Assembly: GCA_037903475.1 (NCBI GenBank)
Contig: JBAJFG010000276.1
Location: 654,607 to 718,606, forward strand
Source of the DNA: Ancylostoma caninum
Taxonomy: Eukaryota; Nematoda; Chromadorea; Rhabditida; Ancylostomatidae
Length of the DNA: 64,000 nucleotides
Direction of reading: 5' to 3'
Position numbers and translations under genes: made by a program. Below are positions 10,756 to 20,800 of the stretch, in pieces. Position 1 is the first letter of the stretch, and each line of letters begins with the position of its first letter. The notes under the pieces were generated by a model, which did no database searches, had not been told where the DNA came from, and saw only the letters and a program-made list of their open reading frames with translations.

Positions 10756-11992
10756 TCTGCATTCTACTAGCCGTTTTCATTCTGAAATGTGAGCAGAAAC
10801 TTCCATTACTTCTTTGCATTTACATACTTCATTTGGTGATGATGGGGCATTTTTTAGAAAAGGATGAATGCTTCATTTTCTAGATTTTCGGTCTCAGACT
10901 GGCAGCGCTGATTAAATTTGATTCATCTGCATTGAAATTGAGACACATACATCTTGACATGTTGCTTTAATCAATCAATTAACAGCTGCGAAAAGGATTG
11001 TAAGCAATCATTGTGGGAATGCGTGACTACTTAAAAATTATTGGCAGTCATAACACCGACAAAGGTATGGATTTCTAGTGAACGAATGGATCCCTGATCC
11101 TGTGATTCTACAACACTTTCCACTTAACTCATCATCTAGATGAAATCTCTTTAAGCCATTCTATTCAATACACATCTAAACACCGCCAATGAAACATGTC
11201 TCTATTGTTCATCTGCTTCAATCAAGTCGAAGCAGTACGTATAGTTGAAAGGAGTGCCATGTGCAGGCTTAATATTTGCAAATGCCACCTGAGAAAAATT
11301 ACAGTGAAGTGGCCTTGGAATCAAAATAATGCGTCGGTTGAAGCTGGATCATGGTTTTGCATTTCACTGAGGTTTTTAGCTCTTCTATAATAGTTCCTAG
11401 TGAGATTACTCACCTGCATATATTTCATCTTTGCATGTCAGTTAACTTCGTTGGAAAACCTAGTAACGTCCTCCCAGGTTGAAACTGGGACGAGGTTTTT
11501 GTGAGTTCGACGAAATTTCTAATTTATCTGAAACCTCTTTCGAAGTTGCACAGCACATAAAGGCGTTTCATACATGGCGTTTTGGTGAAAGAGTTTTCAT
11601 TTTGTCCCCCCCCCCCCTCCCACACACACTCTAAACTCTAGTTCAATTGCATCAGCAGTTTGTTAATCGCCGCAGAAACTGTATCTAGCTAATCGAAGTA
11701 TTCCACCCGTCCGAGTTCCAAAAATATGAAAATGACAAGACTCTTGCCTAGTTCCACCTTCTACGTATATCTATTTCCTAGAGCTGCATAGAAAGCCTCG
11801 TTCACTCGAAAATTTCACTGACAAAGAACTTTCACTATACTAGCACTTTTGTTTTCATCTCACAAATTTATTACTACAAGGCCATTCTCTTAGTTTGCCA
11901 TGTAACAGGTTTGACGATCAATATCTTGAGAATAACGCTCTAGTAGCGGCTGCACGTCTCTCTGCTAAAAATTTCAAACTTCGAGGGATCGA

Positions 11993-11996
<4 letters not shown>
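10756..11996. other. no gene recognised
   Basis: AT-rich, with a C-run at 11607-11616. Nothing recognisable. Confidence 0.4.
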
Positions 11997-12043
<47 letters not shown>

Positions 12044-12313
12044 TGGCGGACGCAGAAAGTGGGCGGGAGGGGGGGCGTGGGAAGAAAAGTGGGGTCTCCG
12101 CCGTTTTGGGGACCCAGACGGAAAATAAAATTAATAATAATATTAATTATAATAATAAACAATAAATAAAAAATATATTAAAAATAATAATAAAAATAAA
12201 CAATTAAAAATAAACTAACACAAGATTTTTATTTGTATTGTAAAGTAATTTCGAAAATTTGGCGACCCATTCTCGGGGGGGGCCCGCCCCTCCCCCCCCC
12301 CCTGCGTCCGCCA

Positions 12314-12364
<51 letters not shown>
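11997..12364. mobile_element. hAT-type MITE inserted in an (AT)n microsatellite
   Basis: Long (AT)n tracts at 11997-12040 and 12317-12364 flank a 276-bp segment (12041-12316) with perfect 15-bp terminal inverted repeats, CAGTGGCGGACGCAG. The CAGTGGCGGA end is typical of hAT superfamily elements, and the AT flanks are compatible with an 8-bp target duplication ATATATAT although the repeat makes this uninformative. The inside is AT-rich with G- and C-runs next to the ends and has no transposase frame, so the element is non-autonomous. Confidence 0.7.
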
Positions 12365-12366
<2 letters not shown>

Positions 12367-12550
12367 TAGCGCCCCTTCGGGACGCTAGAAAGTGGGGTGG
12401 GGCAGCCACTTGAGGTATGTGCAAAAGCTTCACAAAAATGAAATGCTTGGAAATTAGCAAAAAAGCAAAACTAATCATTAGTTGAGCTCAAATACGAAAT
12501 TCTCCTTATGAGTTGCGTATACTCTACGGGTCTGGCCGCCCCGCCAACAT
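12365..12550 (+). repeat. dispersed repeat family A, copy 2
   Basis: Begins with the hairpin CTAGCGCCCCTTCGGGACGC and continues with GGGGCAGCCACTTGAGGTA, CAAAAGCTTC and CGAAATTCTCCTTATGAGTT. It is the inverse of 7100-7290 and shares its first ~65 bases with 26657-26720. Confidence 0.6.
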
Positions 12551-12754
12551 CGACCTTCGAGTTTTCTCGTCATCCTAGCCTTGCTTGCAAATTATTAATC
12601 CCGCACCTACATACATATGAAGCTCATTTCCGATGCACTGATAATACCTACTCTTTTTTTTCACATTTCTTACATGCCTATGGACCCGTTATGAATAGCC
12701 AACAGAAGGAAAAAGAGATGGTCGACTAAGACATGAATGAGCGCGTAGCGTGCC

Positions 12755-13382
12755 CCTACTCCACCGGCAGATGTGCATCTTGGCGTTTTCCCCACTATTG
12801 AGCCACAGTGAGTCATTCTCCATCAGTGCACCCGTATCCTGGCGCTTATCCCACTGTTGGGCCAGAGCAGACCCATCCTCCATTTGTGGATCTGTATCCT
12901 GGCGTTATTCCCATGTAGAGCCGTGGCGGACCCTTTCTCCATCTGCGGAGCCGTATAGTGGTGTTCTCCACATTATTGAGCAACGGCGGATCCTTCCTCG
13001 TGGACCCGTATCCTGGCGTCTCCCACACCAGTGGGCCACGGCGGGCCTTTTCTCCATCGCTCGACCCGCTTCATAGCGTTCCCCATACCACTGGGCCAAG
13101 GCGGGCCCTCCTTCCATCGGTAGGCCCGTATCCTGGCGTCCCCCGCAAAATTGGGCCACAGCAGGCCCTTTCTCCATCGGTGGACCCGTATCCTGGCGTC
13201 CCCCGCACCAGTGGGCCTGCTGTGGCCCTTTTTCCATCGGTAGGCCGGTATCTTTGCCTCCTCCGCACCATTGGGCCACAGCAGGCCCTTTCTCCATCGA
13301 TGGACCCGTATCCTGGCGTCCCCGCACCAGTGGGCCAAGGCGGGCCCTTCTTCCATCGGTAGGCCCGTATCCTGGCGTCGGT
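12755..13382 (+). repeat. ~60-bp minisatellite array, left block
   Basis: About ten units of the type GGGCCACAGCAGGCCCTTTC, TCCATCGGTGGACCCGTATC, CTGGCGTCCCCCGCACCAGT. The first units (12755-12960) are more diverged. Long frames are open on both strands across the array (for example 12905-13462 minus), because the unit is about 60 bases and lacks stops; they are not read as genes. Confidence 0.9.
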
Positions 13383-13592
13383 GAAAAGGGAGTTGGGGGG
13401 GGGGCACTCCTCTGAAGCCTAAGCCTAAGCCTAGGCTTAGGCTTAAACGCATGCTTAAGCATAGGATTAGGCTTAGGCTTAGCTTAGGCTTAGGCTTAGG
13501 CTTGAGCTTAGGCTCAAGCTAGTGCTTTTACTTAGACTTACAAGGTGAAGCCTATGACCTTTTATAGGGTGCCCTCCCCCAACTCCCTTTTC
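13383..13592. repeat. inverted-repeat-bounded insert with TTAGGC-like telomeric repeats
   Basis: The insert interrupts the minisatellite. Its ends are inverted: GAAAAGGGAGTTGGGGG at 13383 and the reverse complement CCCCCAACTCCCTTTTC ending at 13592. Inside, GCCTAA repeats (from 13416) turn at CCTAGG into TTAGGC repeats that run, imperfectly, to about 13520. TTAGGC is the nematode telomere unit. The order GCCTAA then TTAGGC is opposite to that of an end-to-end telomere fusion. Confidence 0.8.
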
Positions 13593-14095
13593 GCCCCTGG
13601 CGTCCCCCGCAGAATTGGGCCACAGCAGGCCCCTTCTCCATCGGTGGACCCGTATCCTGGCGTCCCCCGCACCAGTGGGCTAAGGCGGGCCCTTTTTCCA
13701 TCGGTAGGCCGGTGTCCTTGCCTCCTCCGCACCATTGGGCCACAGCAGGCCCTTTCTTCCATCGGTGGGCCCGTATCCTGGCGTCCCCCGCACCACTGGT
13801 CCACGGCGGGCCCTTTCTCCATCGGTGGGCTTGTATCCTGGTGTCCCCCACAACACTGGTCCACGGCGGGCCCTTTTTCCATCGGTGGACCCGTATCCTA
13901 GCGTCCCCCGCACCAGTGGGCCAAGGCGGGCCCTTTCTCCATCGGTAGGCCAGTATCCTTGCTTCCTCTGCACCATTGGGCCACGGCGGGCCTTTCTTCC
14001 ATCGGTGGGCCCGTATCCTGGCGTCCCCCGCACCACTGGTCCACGCCGGGCCTTTTCTCCATCGGTGGACCCGTATCCTGGCGTTCCCCACCACA
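13593..14095 (+). repeat. ~60-bp minisatellite array, right block
   Basis: About eight further well-conserved units of the same minisatellite, ending 17 bases before the 5' LTR at 14113. Open frames on both strands through the block (13552-14094 minus, 13735-14268 plus) are a by-product of the repeat. Confidence 0.9.
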
Positions 14096-14108
14096 TTATT
14101 GATTGGTT

Positions 14109-14112
14109 ATAC
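14109..14112. repeat. target-site duplication (left), ATAC
   Basis: ATAC immediately precedes the 5' LTR and is repeated immediately after the 3' LTR at 26150. A 4- to 5-bp duplication is usual for Ty3/gypsy integrases. Confidence 0.8.
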
Positions 14113-14339
14113 TGTCGGGATGAAGCCCGGCCAACAACATTGCCAGTTGTTGCCCGGAGGCGGAGTCCCACCGAGTCAGTCGACCCCGCAGCTCTGGCGC
14201 CACCCGGCTGCCACTCCCAGCTGCGTTTCCCCCTCCCCCTCTTTTGTATAACTTATATTAGACAATAAATATTATATAAAGATATGTAGAACTCCCCGAA
14301 CACTTCAGGAATGGGACCGTTAACACCCATTACCTGACA
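14113..14339 (+). repeat. 5' LTR
   Basis: A 227-bp repeat with short terminal inverted TGTC/GACA. It carries AATAAA (poly(A)-signal-like) at about 14264 and TATAAA at about 14275. The LTR is identical to the 3' copy except at 14239. Confidence 0.95.
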
Positions 14340-14357
14340 TGGAGGTCCCGGGAAGAT
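14340..14357 (+). promoter_or_regulatory. primer binding site, probably tRNA-Gln
   Basis: TGGAGGTCCCGGGAAGAT starts right after the LTR. The first ten bases are complementary to a ...GGGACCTCCA tRNA 3' end, which from memory fits a metazoan tRNA-Gln; the assignment should be checked against nematode tRNA genes. Confidence 0.7.
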
Positions 14358-14730
14358 TTTTATTAGTATTCTTTTGCTAACGTTAGAAAAAAAAAGACCC
14401 CCTGGGAAAAATCAATACCCTGGCCCCGCCTTCGTCTTCTCTGCCCATCGACTCAACAACAAACAGAATGTGAGTGATTTTTTTTAAAACTAACCAATGA
14501 TTGCAGTGTAGTGGCTAACTAAAAATGAAGATGTAAATAATGTAGAGATATTTTCAATCATATTTCCCATCTAAATGTTGATTTGTTAAAAAGTCCACGC
14601 GAACGAGTGCCAATAATAAATGAAAAAATCAAACTTTCACCCCACTTTTCTTTACTGTAGCGCTATATAGCATTTTTTAAGACCGCGAGTATTATTTCTA
14701 TTTTTCTGAAATATGCGCGCGCCAAATTTC
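14358..14730 (+). other. retroelement leader, no gene seen
   Basis: Non-coding sequence between the primer binding site and the 28-bp repeats. Confidence 0.5.
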
Positions 14731-14922
14731 TAGCCGTGAATTTCTAAGCCGTAAGTTCTAGACGTGAATTTCTAAGCCGTAAGTTCTAGACGTGAATTTC
14801 TAAGCCGTAAGTTCTAGACGTGAATTTCTAAGCCGTAAGTTCTAGACGTGAATTTCTAAGCCGTAGTTTCTAGACGTGAATTTCTAAGCCGTAATATCTA
14901 AGCGTGATATCTAAGCCGTGAG
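14731..14922. repeat. 28-bp tandem repeat in the retroelement leader
   Basis: About six direct copies of a unit made of CGTGAATTTCTAAGCCGTAA plus GTTCTAGA. The last copies are shortened. There are no spacers, so it is an ordinary tandem repeat and not a CRISPR-like array. Confidence 0.9.
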
Positions 14923-15135
14923 TACACACATTTTTTTTCTCAAGTTGTGCCTCAGTTTTTTTTCCCAAGTTTATATTCTTAAATTTCATTCATATTATTT
15001 GGACTCGTTCGCATTCGGCCGGCCTAAAATTTTTCGGTACCACCAAAATATTACAACATGGCCCATCTCGACAAATGTTCAGATGCCAGCCAGCCAAAGC
15101 GGAAAACAACAATTAATATTGCTACAGCGGACTTA

Positions 15136-15251
15136 GGAACAGCCGCGACTACAGCGCACAACAAGATTTGCGAAAGCTCATGACCTGAGATTAGTAACAG
15201 CCGCGACTATAGCGCGCACCAGGATTAGCGAAAGCTAGTGACCTGAGATTA
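15136..15251. repeat. 58-bp tandem duplication in the leader
   Basis: Two copies of a unit beginning GAACAGCCGCGACTA and ending GACCTGAGATTA, with about 85-90 percent identity by eye. Confidence 0.7.
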
Positions 15252-15537
15252 ATTACCGTGCCTGTCTCAAGATTAAGCACATCGCCCAGGCGCGACCTCT
15301 CAAAGCAATAAATCAGACGTAGCGCACAACAACAGTACTTTACACCTAGGCAATGCGCCCCGCTAATCGCCTACAGCAAATTCGGTGACTTTATTGCTAC
15401 TGCTGCACACTATCAATGAACAACTTTATATGACAACAACAATTAACAGAGGAATGGTAAAAGGACGAAATAAATTGGGCATAAACATCAACAGTAGGAC
15501 AATGAACAAAACAAAAAACTCAACAATCGTGCGTCGC

Positions 15538-15697
15538 TCACGAAGGGACTGCCACTCCTCTTTCAAGGAGCTCCACTCGAAACTCCTCCATATCGGCAAG
15601 TCCATTAAAACAAGCACTGCTCAGCAGGCTCCTCCGAATGGTGTCGAGTAACGAAAACGGCAACCTCCTCGCGTCGCCAAAGTTGGTGACCCTAAGG
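15538..15697 (-). pseudogene. open continuation of the antisense gene in another frame
   Basis: After the stop at 15698 the minus strand stays coding-like in a neighbouring frame (DLRVTNFGDARRLPFSLLDT, then ADMEEFRVELLERG) to a TGA at 15538. A third frame overlapping its end (15617-15426) reads into a hydrophobic stretch (VEFFVLFIVLLLMFM) that could be a membrane anchor. Either the antisense gene has further frameshifts here or these frames are chance. Confidence 0.3.
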
Positions 15698-16587
15698 TCA
15701 CCGAACTTCCAGCTCGACTCCATCGCGGTCCCCAATCCAGCGGTCTTCACGCCACTGATTGGGGAGCAGACGCCCGCGATAGTAATCGCCGTCCTCTGAC
15801 GTCGCAAACGCTGAGATTTGTGGATGTAAAAATGCGAAAAAAAAACAATAATAATTTAATTCGCACATTTAATTTTTTTTTCTTCCAAACAAAAAAGAAT
15901 TGCAGTAGTTACCTGTTAGATGGCGAATAACACCATTTAGCGCCACAAGGATGGAGATCCTTATCTTGCCATCGGACTTCAGGACCATCTCCGTTTCTTT
16001 GACCTCGCCTGCACACAAGTGGGCAAGGATCACCTCCTCTACTGAGGTGGGATCGTTCTCAATCACTTCTACTTGTGATTGAGAGATCGCCCACCTCAGG
16101 CGACCCAAATCCTTGGCAAGCAGGCGACTTTCCTGAAAGAGGGAAAGACAGTTTTTTTTGAGATAACGAAATCGTCAACTTTATAAATCTAATTTCATTT
16201 TATATTTACCTGCTGGTGCTTCTCTGTCAGAAGTTGTTCGGCCGATAGAGCCGACCTGGCTTCGCGCAACTTTCCCACGAACATTTCGTGCTCCTCCTTT
16301 CTTCTTCTTTTCTCATTTTCCGCACGCTCTTCCAAGCGTTCGGCATGCCTTCTTAGCTCCTGTAGGCTCGTGCTCAGGGCATTCACCTCCAACCTTCTAT
16401 CTCCATCACCAGTTCGGCCATATCAAGAGCCCGTCTTAAACGGACCTCTTCCGATTCCCTCACCACAAGCGGTGCAACCTGAAAAAAAAATTTTCAATAC
16501 AAACTTCAATTTTTAAAGGAACTTAAGTCATACCTCTTGCACTTCTCTGTGGTTGATTATGTTCTCGACGTCGATAACACCAGCCAT
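15698..16587 (-). CDS. antisense four-exon gene inside the retroelement leader
   Basis: On the strand opposite to gag-pol, four exons join in phase: 16587-16534 (starts MAGVIDVENIINHREVQE at ATG 16587), 16478-16210, 16132-15913 and 15810-15698 (ends DGVELEVR, TGA). Donors are GTATGA, GTAAAT and GTAACT; acceptors end TTTTCAG, CTTTCAG and ATCTCAG. Exon 2 encodes a strongly charged probable coiled coil (LQELRRHAERLEERAENEKR). Exons 3 and 4 read AISQSQVEVIENDPTSVEEV and SEDGDYYRGRLLPNQW. Exon 2 is 269 bases, and its frame shifts by one near 16400, so this copy has one indel or an unrecognised splice. Predicted length is about 215 residues. I do not recognise the family. It may be a captured host gene or an accessory gene of the element. 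Confidence 0.6.
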
Positions 16588-16913
16588 TTAACTTTCTAGA
16601 AAAAAGATATTTCACGTCATCATACGACATTTTCTTACATCAAAAAAAAAAGAAGAGAAAAACAGAGAGAATAAGATAACAAGCAAGAGTCCTCTTAAAA
16701 AAAAAGAGCTACCGGCTAAGACAGCCAGCGCGAACAAGAATGGCTGCTGCTCTCGGATTAAGGCTGCTAGCCATAAAAACTTCGGGTCATCGCGCTCCGC
16801 CCCACAATTACGAAGTAAAGAACCGCGCAGGGATGTAATAACCCAGTAATAATTAGTATTATATGTATATTTTCGACAGCGTGATCACAATTGGTTGATC
16901 CCGCCCTAAAAGT

Positions 16914-17146
16914 GTAACATTAAAACACCAAATTCTCCCCGCCCCTTGCTGCCAGCCGTAGAGCATTCACTACCCTGGTGCTCCTACCAACCGGCTGCTC
17001 TTCATTTCGCGCTCAACGCCTCCTCCCAACCAATCACCTACGACCCAAACCTTGTGTAAAATTAAAACCACTCTTCTCCCCGCCCCCTGCTGCCAGCCGC
17101 TGAGCATTCACCACCCTGGTGCTCCCACCAGCCGGTCGCTCAGCTC
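16914..17146. repeat. ~140-bp-period duplication in the leader
   Basis: The blocks at about 16914-17005 and 17054-17146 match: GTGTAA(C/A)ATTAAAACCA, TTCTCCCCGCCCC, TGCTGCCAGCCG, GAGCATTCAC and CCTGGTGCTCC recur in the same order. Confidence 0.65.
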
Positions 17147-17361
17147 TGCCCTCTCCCCTCTTCTCAGCCTCCTCTCCCTCATCACCCCACCGCCTACCGT
17201 AGGCCGCGGATCAGCTGCCAGCTGTGCCATCCAGCGCACCAATAGCGTCGCTGCAGCTACCGTAAACACGAGCAACGACCACCAACAGCTAATCCAGCAG
17301 AGCCGGACAATCAACTTCTCTCAGCCGCACTCTCAGGCAACAACTCAGTCTTCGATAATCA
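17052..17361 (+). CDS. possible leader exon upstream of gag
   Basis: A plus-strand frame, proline- and serine-rich, ends at AATCAG with a GTACTC donor after 17361. The gag frame is open upstream to 17460 without an ATG until 17886, and a possible acceptor (CTGACTCAG) lies near 17516. A spliced leader exon feeding into an arginine-rich Gag N-terminus is therefore possible but unproven. Confidence 0.25.
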
Positions 17362-17885
17362 GGTACTCCTTCTTATTGAAGTCTCACTAATACTTACTTC
17401 CTAATACTCTTCTTCTAAAAAAAAAACAAATTTCCAAAAAAAATTTTTTTTACAAATAATACAAAATTGATTCATATTCGCCGCCTAGTCCAGCTTCTCT
17501 ACCTAGCTCTGACTCAGAACTAGAACCGTGTAAAAACGAAGACTTCTATAAACCCTCTCACATCGAAGAAAGAGGGTCTTTCAAAAGAAGACAACGTTCC
17601 CGTTCATACAATCCAGTTAAGAAGCGAATCGTAAACTTTTCTGCGAATCCTACCATCCCAAATCAGAAACATCGAGCCCGTTCTTGCCCTCTTCATAACC
17701 GTCCACTTCCAAGATTCCCTATTGTTCAAATTCGAACAGTAAGCTCTTTTGTGAACGAAAAAGTTACGTTTGCGGAAACAACTTACACTGTTCCGCTAAT
17801 ATCGGTGTGCTCGCAGAGTATACACATCATTGCTACACAGCGCATACCAATTTCAATAGAAAATCCACAAATCCTCAATTTTGAA

Positions 17886-20800
17886 ATGGATGTAGATAAC
17901 TCAGTCGCTCGCTTGGAAAGCGCCTTCGACAAACTATGTCTCTCCTCCTACTGTGCAAAACTTCCAACATTTGCAGGAGAACAAGGAGGAAAAGGATTAG
18001 TGAATTTTCTTGAGCAATTTAACGAAATCAGTAACATCATGGGCCTAACTGAAGAAAAAATGGTACGTCTGTTACCAGCTCATCTCAAAGGTGTAGCAAA
18101 AGCTGTTTTCGAAAATTTCTCCACTGCCGAAAAACAGGACTGGAAATTAGCCGTTAATAAGTTGCAAGAACATTTCACTACAGACCATTTTTTGGATAGA
18201 GCCCGCGAAAAACTCATGACCATTAGGATGGAATTCAACGAATCTCCTTTTATGTTCTCAAACAGAATTAAAAAGGATATTGCCGACGCATACCCATATG
18301 TCCAACAGGAAGAACAACGCAAATTTCTCCAATCAACCATTTTTACGAACGGATTGCTTCCCACCATCAAGCAAAAACTCCAGTTGCAGGGTCCACTTCC
18401 GAAAGAGTTTAGTGATCTGCTTAGAGAATCAGAGCGTATTTATGGAGTAATTCAATCCGATCCATCCGTCTCTGATAACGCTGCGCTTATGACAAAAGTT
18501 GACAAAATTTTGGACAATGTCCAATCATCGAGAACTTCTGTGAACATGGTTTACAAACCAAAACACACAAACCAATCTCGATCAAATACTAACTTTCAAA
18601 AGCCACGTAATAACTATTTTTCTCCACAGTACAGTCGTCGTAACCGACCTCCGTACTCTGCCAGAAATAATAGGGATTACCACGCTAATCGTAGCGTTAG
18701 ATTTGCTCCGCTGCCACATCAAAACCAAAGACGCCGAAGCAAGTCACCGCGTTTTCCCCAAAGGTTCAGATCACGTACACCACCAAATAACTCGCAATAC
18801 CGGAGAAATGTCAATTCAATCTCCACAAACATCTCAACTGGATTAACTACATCAACTACCTCACTTTTCTTAGTTGCAATTCTGTCTGTCCTGCTACCAG
18901 GCTCCCTTGCCTCGCTACATAAATATCAATTATGTGCAGCAGGAAAGTCAGGATGGCCAGTTGCGTATCCAGAAACAACTTCTTGCTCTCACTCTCCAAA
19001 TTCATCTAATATTTTGGTAACTAGAGCAATAGTCTTTGTGGAACGAACGGAACCACTCTTATTGCCAGCATTCCACTGTTTCAATAAAACCAGAAAAATA
19101 TGTGCATCATCGTACCTGCACATATCTTTCTCAGTAAACAGTGACGAGGAGTATATGACACCAATAGAACCCTCGCTATGTCAATCTCTTAGCGAGACTA
19201 AAAAATTCCTCGGTACACCTTTGGAAACGTTATCACCCAACGTTTATGGATCAGAAAACCCGATCCATTATTCATACCCCTGGTTTTTTGGAGAAAAATG
19301 TACACTTACTACTAACGTGTACGTCGAAAAAGGTGATATTGCCACCTACGACGGAAACGCTATAGTAAGCCAGTTTGGTGATGTGGCAAACTGTCACATC
19401 CGTGACAACATGTGCGAACTCTCCCATGGCACAGTTATTTGGAATTCTGGGCCCCAGAAGCCTTTTGCATGTAAATATGTAGAGGCCACGGAGGGAGTCG
19501 CATATGTAACACCAGAACATGTTGTCATGGACAGCATCCAATCTGCTTTTACGTATAAGAACATCACTTTTAACCCATCGCAAATAGCATCGTGGTGCTT
19601 GAATAAAAACTCTATTCCCATGGATAACGGAATTTTCATTTCCCTTCCGGAAATAGAAAATTCCAATCCACGCACAATGTTTTCAAAGCATCCTAGCAAG
19701 GTAATGGAATTAAACCAAAAGCATTTCAACACCTCTCAAGTGTTGCATTTGCTTAGTGCAGTTTATAATACTAAGATACGTAAACAACGAAATTCATCCG
19801 CAACGTTCGACCATCCACTTACCAAAGAAGAGCATGTTTCTCTTCTAAACACTGTTTTTCGTTTACTTGATTCAGCCGCGCTAGCAACCAAGCCATTTCA
19901 GTTCAAAACAATTCCTAGAACTAAAAGGCAAACAATTGCAAATAAGCACAACCACAAGCTACTTTCGGATGTACTTTTTCGTCGTCAAGATACCTCATTA
20001 AGTAAATTCCAACCAAACATCTCTACTGCTGTTGCCCACCATATTGCCCTAAACACTGAACCTGACTTCACTGTGTTAAACAACGACCCTTCATTAACTC
20101 ATGAAGGACGTCAGGACCAACGGCACTTCGAGTTGAATACTAAAATGCAATTTCTCAAAATCAAAATTGAAGAAGTGATTAAACACGATTTTTATTTTGT
20201 TTTTGACCGTATTTGCACTTTGACAAATTTTAAAATTCAAGCAATTCGAAGTATTGCTCAAATAAATCCCACCAGCGCTGCTCGCATATTACTCAACAGG
20301 AACGACATTTTCGCTCTTCCTGCAGGTGATGTGCTAATGGTATCCTTATGCAAAGAAGTCCAAGTAGATGAAGTTTACTTGGATCATAATGTAAATGGAA
20401 TCTGCTATCTTTTAACTCCTGTACGAATTGGTAAATCCATTTACTTTACACAACCTGGGACACGTGATTTGACTACATCTAGCCCTCAAGCAAACTGTGG
20501 TCACCTTTCATTCGGTATTTATAATGACGGTACTAATCATTATAAATCACCCTCTGGATATGCCCATGTATCCCACATCCATACAAATTTACCTCAGAAT
20601 CTTGCTAAACAAGATTTTGTTTTCAAAGCACCACCAATTTTTCATTCTGACCTCGCCAGATTACAAACAGACCTATATCTAATTAAGAAAAAACTTGTTT
20701 CCATAGATGCGACTACAGTAAAACACGGAACACCTGAGATTAGTGGTAATCCCACTAACCCAGACTCCGATGATTTTGCTACTGACGCAATAAATACTAT

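Noticed and set aside
13416..13520. Chromosome end or telomere fusion
   Set aside because: The repeats are few, imperfect, oriented GCCTAA then TTAGGC (opposite to a fusion) and sit inside an inverted-repeat-bounded insert.
12905..14268. Long open frames of 118-185 codons on both strands
   Set aside because: They are produced by the ~60-bp stop-poor minisatellite unit (and partly the LTR); all frames are open together and the peptide repeats carry no fold signal.
14731..14922. CRISPR-like array
   Set aside because: The 28-bp units are adjacent with no unique spacers, and the sequence is eukaryotic.
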